64,000 bases of DNA from Clostridia bacterium (GTDB lineage Bacteria > Bacillota > Clostridia > Oscillospirales > CAG-272): NCBI GenBank assembly GCA_017447775.1, contig JAFSMU010000026.1, positions 36,377 to 100,376 of the forward strand, read 5' to 3'. Each line of letters starts with the position of its first letter. Position 1 is the first letter of the stretch. This document shows positions 43,600 through 51,816 of this stretch, piece after piece. Made by a program: the position numbers and the translations under genes. Under the pieces are notes generated by a model that saw only the letters and a list, made by a program, of their open reading frames with translations, did not search any database and was not told where the DNA came from.

Positions 43600-45519
43600 A
43601 TGAAGATCACCATCAACGAAATCGTTTACGAGGTTGCCGACGGACTTTCCGCCTACGACGCCGCAAAAGCCGCGGGCATTGCGCTCTCGCGCGATATTCT
43701 CGCCGCCGAGATAAACGGCAAAACGAGCGACCTCACATCCCCCGTCAAAGACGGCGACGTGGTTAAACTGCTCACATTTGAAGACGAGGGCGGCGCGCAC
43801 ACGTTCCGTCACACGGCGTCGCACGTTCTTGCGGCAGCCGTAAAGCGCCTTTACCCCGAAACAAAGCTGACGATAGGGCCCGCAATTGAAAACGGCTTCT
43901 ACTACGATTTTGACAGCGAAACGGCGTTCACCGCCGACGTTCTTGAAAAGCTCGAAGCCGAGATGAAGAAGATCGTCAAAGAAAACGCGAAAATGGAGCG
44001 TTTCACTCTTCCCCGCGCGGAAGCTGTTGAATTTATGAAAAACGAGCCTTACAAGGTCGAGCTTATAAACGATCTGCCCGAGGGCGAGGAAATTTCTTTT
44101 TACAGAATGGGCGATTTTACCGACCTTTGCGCCGGCCCGCACCTTTTCTCGACGGGCGCAATAAAGGCGTTCAAGCTCACGGCGTGCAACAGCGCGTACT
44201 GGCACGGCGATTCCAAGAATAAGGCTCTGCAACGCATTTACGGCACTGCGTTCCCGAAAAAAGAGGATCTCGACGCATATCTGCAAAAACTCGAAGAGGC
44301 AAAACTGCGCGACCACAGAAAGATAGGCAAAGATTTGCAGTTGTTTATGACAGACGACCTTGTCGGCCGCGGCATGCCGATGTTCCTCCCTAAAGGCTAC
44401 ACGCTTTGGAGAATACTCGAAAACTACATCCGCGACAAAGAGATCGCGTCCGGCTATCAGCACGTGCTGACTCCGTGCGTCGGCACTGTCGAACTTTACA
44501 AAACGTCCGGACACTGGGAGCATTACCAGAACAATATGTTCCCCGCCATGAACGTCGATGAAGAAACTTACGTCCTTCGCCCGATGAACTGCCCGCACCA
44601 CATGAGGATCTACGCAAATTCGCGTCATTCCTACCGCAACCTCCCCGTCCGTATCGGCGAGATAGCGCACGATTTCAGATATGAGGCTTCCGGCACGCTC
44701 AAAGGCATCGAGCGCGGCCGCCACTTCTGCCAGAACGACGCGCACCTGTTCGTAACACCCGAGCAGATCAAGGACGAGTTTGCAAAGGTCGTCGACCTTA
44801 TCTTTACGACGTACAAAGACTTCGGCATCACCGACTACCGCATGGTGCTTTCCCTGCGCGATCCCGCTGACAAGGTAAAATATCACGACGACGACGAAAT
44901 GTGGAACACGGCTGAAAACGCCCTGCGCGACGTGCTGAACTCCCTGGGGCTTAAATACACCGAGGAGATAGGCGAGGCGGCATTCTACGGCCCGAAGCTC
45001 GACGTAAACGTAAAGCCGGCAGTCGGCGCGGAATACACGCTCTCCACTTGCCAGCTCGATTTTTGCCTGCCGGCGAAATTCAATCTGACGTACATCGACA
45101 AAGAGGGCAAAGAACGCACGCCCGTTGTGCTTCACCGCGCTATCCTCGGTTCGCTTGACAGATTTATGGCTTACCTTATCGAAGAAACGATGGGCGCGTT
45201 CCCGCTGTGGCTGTCCCCCGTTCAAGTTGAGGTACTGCCGATATCCGACGATCACGTCGAGTATGCAAACAAGGTCAAGGACGCTCTTGCGGCAGCGGGT
45301 ATCAATCGCGTTGAAGTCGACGACAGAAACGAGAAGATCGGCTACAAGATACGCGAGGCGCAGCTTGAAAAAGTGCCGTATATGCTCATTATCGGCGCAA
45401 AAGAGGTCGAGGAAGGCACAGTTTCCGTCCGCTCGCGCCGCGACGGCGAGCTTGGTTCGATGAAACTTGATGAATTCGTCGCAAAAGCCGTCAAGGAAGT
45501 TGAAACAAAAGAAAGATAA
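43600..45519 (+). CDS. thrS: Threonyl-tRNA synthetase
   Basis: A class II synthetase of 639 residues. The start is ATG 43600 after GAAAGGA. The N-terminal TGS domain covers residues 1-60, the editing domain begins with TFRHTASHVLAAAVKRLYP, the catalytic core contains the zinc-ligand motif RPMNCPHHM and motif 2 (RYEASGTLKGIERGRHFCQND), and the C-terminal anticodon-binding domain follows. The frame is open upstream through the leader, but that part is the T-box and is not translated. Confidence 0.97.
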   Translation: MKITINEIVYEVADGLSAYDAAKAAGIALSRDILAAEINGKTSDLTSPVKDGDVVKLLTFEDEGGAHTFRHTASHVLAAAVKRLYPETKLTIGPAIENGFYYDFDSETAFTADVLEKLEAEMKKIVKENAKMERFTLPRAEAVEFMKNEPYKVELINDLPEGEEISFYRMGDFTDLCAGPHLFSTGAIKAFKLTACNSAYWHGDSKNKALQRIYGTAFPKKEDLDAYLQKLEEAKLRDHRKIGKDLQLFMTDDLVGRGMPMFLPKGYTLWRILENYIRDKEIASGYQHVLTPCVGTVELYKTSGHWEHYQNNMFPAMNVDEETYVLRPMNCPHHMRIYANSRHSYRNLPVRIGEIAHDFRYEASGTLKGIERGRHFCQNDAHLFVTPEQIKDEFAKVVDLIFTTYKDFGITDYRMVLSLRDPADKVKYHDDDEMWNTAENALRDVLNSLGLKYTEEIGEAAFYGPKLDVNVKPAVGAEYTLSTCQLDFCLPAKFNLTYIDKEGKERTPVVLHRAILGSLDRFMAYLIEETMGAFPLWLSPVQVEVLPISDDHVEYANKVKDALAAAGINRVEVDDRNEKIGYKIREAQLEKVPYMLIIGAKEVEEGTVSVRSRRDGELGSMKLDEFVAKAVKEVETKER

Positions 45520-45525
45520 AATATT

Positions 45526-45550
45526 CGGGAGCGCGCCTGCGCTCCCGTTT
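45526..45550 (+). terminator. Hairpin after thrS
   Basis: CGGGAGCGC with GCGCTCCCG around a GCCT loop, followed by only TTTAC. A weak T run suggests incomplete termination and some readthrough into the Nudix gene. Confidence 0.6.
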
Positions 45551-45564
45551 ACATAGGTGACGTT

Positions 45565-46020
45565 ATGCCGAAAATAAAGCTTTACAATATGATAATGATA
45601 TATCGCGGCGACAAGGTGCTTGTGCTTGACCGCGCGGCGAAAGACTGGCCGGGGCTTACTTTTCCCGGCGGGCACGTCGAGGCGGGCGAGAGTTTTTACT
45701 CCTCCGCCTTGCGCGAGGCAAAGGAGGAAACGGGACTTGAAGTATCAGACCTTGTTCCCTGCGGCGTCGTTCATTGGGCGGCGAAAAACGGCGACAGATA
45801 CATCGAGTATCTTTACAAAACGGACAAATTCACGGGAGAGATTTGCGGCGGCACGCGTGAGGGCAAAATATTCTGGATGGAACGCGGCGAGCTGTGCCGC
45901 TCCGATAAACTTTCGATGAATTTTGAGCATTATCTGCCCGTATTTTTCGGTGATAAATTCATCGAAGCGTTTTTCGACCGGGACGGCGAGTCATTTGCCG
46001 GCACACCCGTGTATATGTAA
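45565..46020 (+). CDS. Nudix hydrolase (MutT/8-oxo-dGTPase-like)
   Basis: The protein has 151 residues. The Nudix box GGHVEAGESFYSSALREAKEETGLEV is complete. The overall layout matches small MutT-like diphosphatases that clean the nucleotide pool. AGGTGA precedes the ATG. Substrate not determined. Confidence 0.9.
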   Translation: MPKIKLYNMIMIYRGDKVLVLDRAAKDWPGLTFPGGHVEAGESFYSSALREAKEETGLEVSDLVPCGVVHWAAKNGDRYIEYLYKTDKFTGEICGGTREGKIFWMERGELCRSDKLSMNFEHYLPVFFGDKFIEAFFDRDGESFAGTPVYM

Positions 46021-46024
46021 TATC

Positions 46025-46050
46025 AAAAGCCGACTATGGTCGGCTTTTTT
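46025..46050 (+). terminator. Terminator of the Nudix gene
   Basis: AAAAGCCGAC with GTCGGCTTTTTT, TATG loop. Confidence 0.88.
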
Positions 46051-46075
46051 AATATTATTTTATTCTGCGGTATTT

Positions 46076-47401
46076 TCATTTCATTATCTCAACATCACCG
46101 ACGAGCGAAAGGCTTGAATTATCATCAACGTCGTTTGCATAGCTGTACAGTTTGATTTTTCTGCCCTCAACGGCGCTGATACTGCACTCGCCGTGTACGG
46201 AGCACCCGATAAGCGACAGGCGTGCGGGCGGGTATACTATCCCCTCAACTCCTCTGTCAGCCATGCGAATACTCGACGAGCGCAAAGTGCAATTCTGAAT
46301 CTTTACGTCGCCGACGGGAGTTGTCGAGCGGATGAAATACGGAACGCAAGCCATCACGTTCACGTTTTCAAACGTGATCCCGCTCTGAACGGGCGCGTCG
46401 GCATACGGGTAGTAGCTATGCGAGTAAACGTCGTTATCAAAATGGAAAGCAAACGCCGTCGGGCGCTTTTTTTCAAGGTAGATGTCCTTAAAATGAATGT
46501 TTCGGCAGCCGCAGTTGTGAATTACGTTATCATTTTGCGTCATAACCCACAATATTCCGTCGACAAATTCGCTCCCCGACGTGTGCGTCGGCGGGGTGGT
46601 CGAGATGTACTCCTTTCCGTCGGGCGGCATTTTTGCGCGGTACATACGCCCGTTTGAGATGACCGTGTCGGAATTGCGGATCACCATTCCCTCTTTCCAG
46701 TCGAGCCACGCGCCGCCGAGAAGACGGCAGAAAAACCCCGTCGTTTCGGGCTGATCGAGGTCGTAGCAAAATTCGATAAGCCCGTCCTCGATCCACCCCA
46801 TCTGAGGATTTGACACGGCATAGTCGTTGGCGTTGAGCGCTATCGGATCGTCAAACGTGCGAAAAACGCCGTTGCGAAGGATAAACCGCTTGCCCGGCCC
46901 GTAGTGAACGGCGTCCTTCATTCCCTCGATGTGAACGTTCTCGACTCTCGAGTCCTCAAACGTGCATATCTGTATGCAAAACCCGTGCTTGCCGAGGTCA
47001 AAGCATTGAAAATCCTCGATAACAGTATGTTTTGTGTAGAAAAAGCCGACGTGGCAGTTCATACCGACGATATTTTGCTTTGTTATATCGACGTCGGCGC
47101 ACATAAGCCGCATCCCGCGGATCGTGATGTTGTGGTCGTATGTGCGAGTCATAGCGCCCTTGTTCAAAATCAGCGCGCCGTCGCCATCTCCTGTCGGCAC
47201 GCGCTTTATATACGCGCCGGGGACAAATTCAAGCGTTGTGTCGCTGCCGATAAAAACAGTTCCCGCAACGTCAAACACACCAGCCTCATCGACGATTATC
47301 TTTCCGCCGATATCGAGCATTTTTTGGAGCGCTTTTCTGTTTAACTCGCCGCTGTTTGACGCTGAAAACCCATAATTTGATGAATAAATGACGTTTTGCA
47401 T
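46076..47401 (-). CDS. Right-handed beta-helix protein, pectinase-like
   Basis: The protein has 441 residues from MQNVIYSSNYG (47401), with AAAGGACGGG upstream. The N-terminal 'GELNRKALQKMLDIGGKIIVDEAGVFDVAGTVFIGSDTTLEFVPGAYIKR' strongly resembles pectate-lyase/GH28-type beta-helix enzymes. Repeats of short strands ('VIEDFQCFDLGKHGFCIQICTFEDSRVENVHIEGMKDAVHYG') follow. No signal peptide. It is divergent from the GH116 gene, so both may act on the same imported glycan. A TGATATAAT extended -10 lies at about 47434-47442 on the minus strand. Confidence 0.78.
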   Translation of the reverse strand: MQNVIYSSNYGFSASNSGELNRKALQKMLDIGGKIIVDEAGVFDVAGTVFIGSDTTLEFVPGAYIKRVPTGDGDGALILNKGAMTRTYDHNITIRGMRLMCADVDITKQNIVGMNCHVGFFYTKHTVIEDFQCFDLGKHGFCIQICTFEDSRVENVHIEGMKDAVHYGPGKRFILRNGVFRTFDDPIALNANDYAVSNPQMGWIEDGLIEFCYDLDQPETTGFFCRLLGGAWLDWKEGMVIRNSDTVISNGRMYRAKMPPDGKEYISTTPPTHTSGSEFVDGILWVMTQNDNVIHNCGCRNIHFKDIYLEKKRPTAFAFHFDNDVYSHSYYPYADAPVQSGITFENVNVMACVPYFIRSTTPVGDVKIQNCTLRSSSIRMADRGVEGIVYPPARLSLIGCSVHGECSISAVEGRKIKLYSYANDVDDNSSLSLVGDVEIMK

Positions 47402-47505
47402 ATTTTCCCGTCCTTTTTTTACTTTACGCACACATTATATCATATAAAACGTAAAAAAACGAGAGGTTTTTCAGTATTTGATAAAATTTTTGAGGGTATT
47501 TTTTC

Positions 47506-47534
47506 TTGCTTTTATCGTTTTACTGTGATAAAAT
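47506..47534 (+). promoter_or_regulatory. Promoter of the GH116 gene
   Basis: TTGCTT (47506-47511), 17 bp, TAAAAT (47529-47534). Confidence 0.55.
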
Positions 47535-47564
47535 TAAAATATTGAATCGGCTTTCGGAGGAAAA

Positions 47565-50063
47565 ATGAAATACAGCGGAGAATACTTGCAGGAAATATCG
47601 TTTCCACTCGGCGGCATCGGCACAGGGTGTATCGGCGTTGCCGGCAACGGCGCGCTTGTCGATTTTGAGATATTCAATCGCCCGAACAAGGGCAGCAGAA
47701 TAAACGGCACAACTTTTTTTGCGATACGCGCAAGCTTTCCAGACGGGAAAACAGACACAAGGATACTTATCGGCGACACGACAAAAGACCTTTCCGGGAG
47801 GCACAATGGAAGATTCGGATTTGGCTTCGGGCCGTTTGCCGACTCGATGTGCGGTCTGCCGCATTTTTCCTCCGTCACATTCGACGGGCGCTTTCCGACA
47901 GCGGAGCTGACTTTTGCCGACGGCACTTTTCCCGCTACGATCAAAATGACGGCGTGGAGCCCGTTTATCCCTCTCGACTCGGAAAACTCGAGCATCCCCG
48001 TTGCGAGCTTTGACATATTGGTTAACAGCGGCCGCGACGACGTCCGCTACAGCGTCTTTTTCTCCGTCAAAAACCCGTTTGGGAAAACGAAAAACAAAGA
48101 CGTTTCAACGGATAAATACACCGCCGTCAACCTTTATGCCGACGGGGTGGAAAAGAGCGACGTTGAATACGGAGATATGACCGTCGCCGTTTTGGGCGGT
48201 GACACTCTTCAGGAATATTGGTATCGCGGCGGCGGGCGCGACGCAGTTTCGACGTTCTGGCGCGAACTGACGACGGGAGAACTGCATCCGCGCTATTATG
48301 ACGACGCATCATCGCGCGACGTCTGCACCGTCGGCGGAACTGTCCGGCGCGGCGCGCCGCTCCGCTTTGCACTGAGCTGGAACGTGCCGAACTGTTATAA
48401 CTACTGGGATCCCGTCAAAGACGAAAACGGCAAGGACGTGACGTGGAAGAACTACTACGCGACGCGCTTTTGCGACTCTGTAAAGTCTTGTTTTTATACA
48501 CTCGACAACTACGTATCGCTTTATGATAAGACCGTCGCGTTCCGCGACGCGCTACACTCGTCCTCGCTTGATCCCGTCGTTATTGACGCCGCGTCATCGG
48601 CGCTGTCCGTTTTACGCTCGCCGACCGTTATGCGTCTTGAAAACGGAGAGTTTTACGGCTTTGAGGGCGTGGCGGAGCAGGACGGCTCCTGCGAGGGAAC
48701 GTGCACGCACGTTTGGAGTTACGCCTACGCGCCGTGTTTTCTCTTCCCTGACCTTGAACGCACCATCAGAGAAACGGAATTTATTTATGACACCGCCGAC
48801 ACGGGACGGATGAACTTCCGCACAAAGCTTCCGCTCGGCAGAAAAGAAACGCGCCGACCTCAATGCGTCGACGGGCAGATGCTTTCCGTCGTCAAGACGC
48901 TGCGCGAATGGAAGATAAGCGGCGACGACGAGTGGCTTAAAAAGTATTTTCCCACTGTCAAAAAGGTGCTTTCATACGCGTGGAGCGAGGACAATTATCA
49001 ATGCTGGGACAGGAACCGCGACGGCGTTCTCGAAGGGCAGCAGCATCACACCCTTGACGCCGACCTATTCGGCCCGTCGTCGTGGCTTGAGGGGCTGTAT
49101 CTGCTCGCGCTGAAAGCGGCGGCGGAAATGGCGGAATACCTCGACGAGCACGATACGGCGAATGATTACCTCTCGCTTTACGAAAACGGCCGCAAATACA
49201 CAAAAGAGCATCTTTTCAATGGCGAGTATTTCATACAGAGCACCGACATATCCGACAGATCGTATATCGAAAAATTCGACTGCCCGTCGTATTGGAACGA
49301 CGAGAAAAACGAGCTGAAATATCAGATCGGAGAGGGATCGGAGATCGACCAGATGCTCGCGCAGTGGCATTCCGACATTCTCGGTCTCGGCGAGATTTAC
49401 GATAAAGTACAGTGCGAAACGGCACTTTGCTCGATGATGAAGTATAATTTCAAGCCGCGCATCGGCGACGTTGCTAATCTGTGGCGCGTCTTTGCGATAA
49501 ACGACGAGAGCGGCACGATAATGTGCGACTACCCCGACGAGAGCAAAAAGCCCGTAATTCCGATACAGTACTGCGAGGAGTGCATGACGGGGTTCGAATA
49601 TGCATTCGCGGGACTGCTCATCGCAAAGGGAAAAATCGACGACGGAATAAAAGTTGTCAGAGCCGTCCGCAACCGCTATGACGGCAAAAAGCGCAATCCG
49701 TATAACGAAATCGAATGCGGAAGCAATTACGCGCGCTCGATGGCAAGCTTTGCCCTGCTGCCGATATTCTCCGGCTTCCGTTTTGACCTGCCGAAAAAGA
49801 CAGTCGGCTTTTCGCCGGTCGTCGCGGGCGATTTTCGGTGCTTCTATTCCGTCGGAACGGGATACGGAGTTTATGAGCGCGCAGACAAAACGAAAAGCAT
49901 CACTCTTATCGACGGGTATCTTGATCTGCGCTCGGTCACGCTCGGCGGGTGCGGCAAAATAACGTCCGTCATCGCCGACGGAAAACCGATAGAGTTTTTG
50001 CAAAAAGGCGACACGATCTCATTCGACGAGATCAAAGTCGAGCGATCGCTGACGTTTATTTGA
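47565..50063 (+). CDS. Glycoside hydrolase family 116 (GBA2-like beta-glycosidase)
   Basis: The protein has 832 residues without a signal peptide. The N-terminal beta domain starts 'ISFPLGGIGTGCIGVAGNGALVDFEIFNRP', the hallmark of the GBA2/GH116 group. The C-terminal (alpha/alpha)6 domain contains 'CTHVWSYAYAPCFLFPDLERTIRETEF', 'HTLDADLFGPSSWLEGLYLLALKAAAEMAEYL' and 'DQMLAQWH', where the Asp is the likely acid/base. GH116 members cleave beta-glucosides, beta-xylosides or N-acetylglucosaminides. GGAGG lies upstream of the ATG. It is the last core gene before the mobile region. Confidence 0.9.
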   Translation: MKYSGEYLQEISFPLGGIGTGCIGVAGNGALVDFEIFNRPNKGSRINGTTFFAIRASFPDGKTDTRILIGDTTKDLSGRHNGRFGFGFGPFADSMCGLPHFSSVTFDGRFPTAELTFADGTFPATIKMTAWSPFIPLDSENSSIPVASFDILVNSGRDDVRYSVFFSVKNPFGKTKNKDVSTDKYTAVNLYADGVEKSDVEYGDMTVAVLGGDTLQEYWYRGGGRDAVSTFWRELTTGELHPRYYDDASSRDVCTVGGTVRRGAPLRFALSWNVPNCYNYWDPVKDENGKDVTWKNYYATRFCDSVKSCFYTLDNYVSLYDKTVAFRDALHSSSLDPVVIDAASSALSVLRSPTVMRLENGEFYGFEGVAEQDGSCEGTCTHVWSYAYAPCFLFPDLERTIRETEFIYDTADTGRMNFRTKLPLGRKETRRPQCVDGQMLSVVKTLREWKISGDDEWLKKYFPTVKKVLSYAWSEDNYQCWDRNRDGVLEGQQHHTLDADLFGPSSWLEGLYLLALKAAAEMAEYLDEHDTANDYLSLYENGRKYTKEHLFNGEYFIQSTDISDRSYIEKFDCPSYWNDEKNELKYQIGEGSEIDQMLAQWHSDILGLGEIYDKVQCETALCSMMKYNFKPRIGDVANLWRVFAINDESGTIMCDYPDESKKPVIPIQYCEECMTGFEYAFAGLLIAKGKIDDGIKVVRAVRNRYDGKKRNPYNEIECGSNYARSMASFALLPIFSGFRFDLPKKTVGFSPVVAGDFRCFYSVGTGYGVYERADKTKSITLIDGYLDLRSVTLGGCGKITSVIADGKPIEFLQKGDTISFDEIKVERSLTFI

Positions 50064-50066
50064 TAA

Positions 50067-50096
50067 AAAAGCGGAAATGACCACGTTTCCGCTTTT
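50067..50096 (+). terminator. Terminator of the GH116 gene
   Basis: AAAAGCGGAAA with TTTCCGCTTTT, eight-base loop. A second hairpin (AAGTCTGAT with ATCAGACTT, 50119-50151) follows it. Confidence 0.8.
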
Positions 50097-50153
50097 GATT
50101 TATCGCTATAAAAACAAGAAGTCTGATAACTTAGCCGTCATCAGACTTTTTGA

Positions 50154-50334
50154 TGGTCGGAGTGAGAGGATTTTTTCGCGCGCGGCGCGCCCGCGCTTGG
50201 TCGTCGGCGGGAAAAACAGCCATTCAGGCTGTTTTTCTACACGCCTTGTTCAAATCCTCTCACATTTTTTCAAAAAATATTGCAGGCGGTCAAAAGACCG
50301 CCTGCAATATTTGGTCGGAGTGAGAGGATTTGAA
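50154..50334. other. tRNA 3'-end fragments in direct and inverted orientation (attachment-site scar)
   Basis: On the minus strand 50312-50334 reads as the T-loop, T-stem, acceptor and CCA of a tRNA with acceptor CACTCCG, most like tRNA-Pro. A 20-bp copy in the same orientation sits at 50154-50173. An inverted copy of the inner part lies at 50248-50263, so 50154-50263 could fold back on itself. No complete tRNA exists in the window. Within the block are a GC-rich CGCGCGCGGCGCGCC stretch, a hairpin with arms AAAAACAGCC/GGCTGTTTTT, and a 13-bp perfect hairpin (about 50279-50308). This fits repeated integration at a tRNA 3' end. Confidence 0.6.
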
Positions 50335-50576
50335 AACGGCAGACAGCATTTCGCAAGATGCCGGAAATTCTCGAAAACCCTTGACATTGCTTGGCTTTTT
50401 ACATTATAAAAGTTTTTTGCTTTTGTCAATTTATCGCACCTTTTTCAAAAATAGCGGACAAACAGCGGACAAAAAATAGAATTTCAGGCATGCCTCTGCG
50501 GGCTGTTTGACCTATCTTTGTTAATCAAAAATTCTCATCAACCAATCGAAAATCCGAACAATTTAGCGAGCGCCAT

Positions 50577-50615
50577 ATCCCATCTTTTGCATTTTTGCAA
50601 AAATGGGATTTTTGT
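50577..50615 (+). terminator. Orphan terminator hairpin
   Basis: ATCCCAT-C-TTTTGC pairs with GCAAAAATGGGAT with one bulge, followed by TTTTTG. No gene now lies directly upstream. Confidence 0.55.
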
Positions 50616-50650
50616 GTTTTTAATAGGTTTATATTATCTTTCGAGCCCTA

Positions 50651-50679
50651 TTGCAAAAAACGTCAAAATATGGTATAAT
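50651..50679 (+). promoter_or_regulatory. Promoter of the defence island
   Basis: TTGCAA (50651-50656), 17 bp, TATAAT (50674-50679). A leader of about 140 bases precedes the first gene. Confidence 0.7.
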
Positions 50680-50829
50680 ATATTACGAGTAAATGTGAAT
50701 TAAAGTAAGCTTTAACAATCGGTTCAATCGAAACAGTGTGTCGCCACTTATAGAGAGATTTTCACAGAAAAGATTAGTTGTTGCTATGATTGATTGTAAG
50801 ATAGTAGACAAAAGAAGGGGCTGAATTAT

Positions 50830-51816
50830 ATGGATGAAAATTTGGTTGATGTAAAAGAAAACTATATTTATAATCTTGATCAGGAACTTTTGTCAATTCT
50901 CTTGATTGATCATTCTTCGGGACAAAATATCATTTGGGCAACGGACAACTATGTTTCTCGAGGATGTGGTTACCAAAGCTATGACAATATTACAATTCCA
51001 TCTATTACAGGATATAATGGTGGTGTTGTTAAACCGAGGGTGGAAAAATCAAAAAAAGAGCAACAAGACCGTATCAAACAAAAAGCAGAAGTATTTACTC
51101 CATCGTGGGTTTGCAACAAACAAAATAATCTTGTTGATAACGCTTGGTTCGGTGAAGATTTTGTTTTCAACACCGAGGGGGAAAAAACGTGGACACCTGC
51201 CAAGGACAGAATCCACTTCCCAACTCCAACCGGTAAAACATGGCACGATTATGTTTCGGATATACGCCTTGAAATTACTTGCGGAGAAGCTCCTTATTTG
51301 GCAAGCCGATATGATACAGTTACAGGTGAATTTATTAGCATCGAATCGCGTATAGGACTTCTTGACAGAAAACTTCGCGTTGTATCCGAAAATACAGATT
51401 CTGAAGAAGAATGGTTAAAGTGGGCAAAGATAGCTTTTCAAAATATTTACGGCTTTGATTGGCAGGGCGACAATGTTCTGCTCGCAAGAGAAAACTTGCT
51501 TTTTACTTTCATTGATTATTATAAAAACAAATTTAATAAACTTCCAACTACTGCGATCTTAAGAGATATCGCCGAAATACTCTCTTGGAATATTTGGCAA
51601 ATGGACGGTCTAAATTTTGTTATACCAAACAGTTGCAAAGAGTGGGATGATGTTAATCTTTCTCTATTCGGAAACGAAACGGAGAGAAAACCTTGTCCGG
51701 GATGTGCAAATAACGATCCCTATTCGCATAATGGCATTTACTGCATAATCAAAGATTGGAAAGAAAATAAAATGGTGAAATTTGTTTCACTGCTGAAACA
51801 AGGAATGGTGAGATAA
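50830..51816 (+). CDS. Methylase-like partner protein ('restriction endonuclease subunit M' type)
   Basis: The protein has 328 residues. It carries 'RIKQKAEVFTPSWVC' (81-95), like the FTP motif of adenine methylases, and LEITCGEAPYLASRYD (147-162), in the place of a SAM-binding motif I, but I see no NPPY catalytic motif. Cysteines 269, 289, 292 and 305 could bind zinc. GGGGCTG is the only upstream purine stretch, so translation may be modest. The stop overlaps the ATG of the next gene (TAATG), so the two are coupled and probably form one complex in which the large protein supplies NPPY. Confidence 0.7.
   Translation: MDENLVDVKENYIYNLDQELLSILLIDHSSGQNIIWATDNYVSRGCGYQSYDNITIPSITGYNGGVVKPRVEKSKKEQQDRIKQKAEVFTPSWVCNKQNNLVDNAWFGEDFVFNTEGEKTWTPAKDRIHFPTPTGKTWHDYVSDIRLEITCGEAPYLASRYDTVTGEFISIESRIGLLDRKLRVVSENTDSEEEWLKWAKIAFQNIYGFDWQGDNVLLARENLLFTFIDYYKNKFNKLPTTAILRDIAEILSWNIWQMDGLNFVIPNSCKEWDDVNLSLFGNETERKPCPGCANNDPYSHNGIYCIIKDWKENKMVKFVSLLKQGMVR

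Larger units (their letters stand above)
50335..50829. other. Gene-free junction between core chromosome and defence island
   Basis: No convincing gene is visible. It holds a TTGACA-18-TATAAA promoter-like pair (50381-50410), a doubled AGCGGACAAA word (near 50453-50475), a long hairpin with a T run (50577-50615) that looks like an orphaned terminator, and the promoter at 50651. The arrangement suggests the eroded end of an integrated element. Confidence 0.5.

Noticed and set aside
43534..45675. Very long open frame on the minus strand opposite thrS (about 713 codons)
   Set aside because: It is an antisense shadow caused by the codon bias of thrS; it has no family resemblance and no ribosome site, and thrS is certain. 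Similar antisense frames opposite valS and ppdK were rejected for the same reason.
50312..50340. Complete tRNA gene
   Set aside because: Only the T-loop to CCA end is present; the upstream part does not complete the T-stem, and no anticodon arm follows.
50518..50703. 61-codon frame before the defence island
   Set aside because: It contains the orphan terminator and the island promoter and has no ribosome site.
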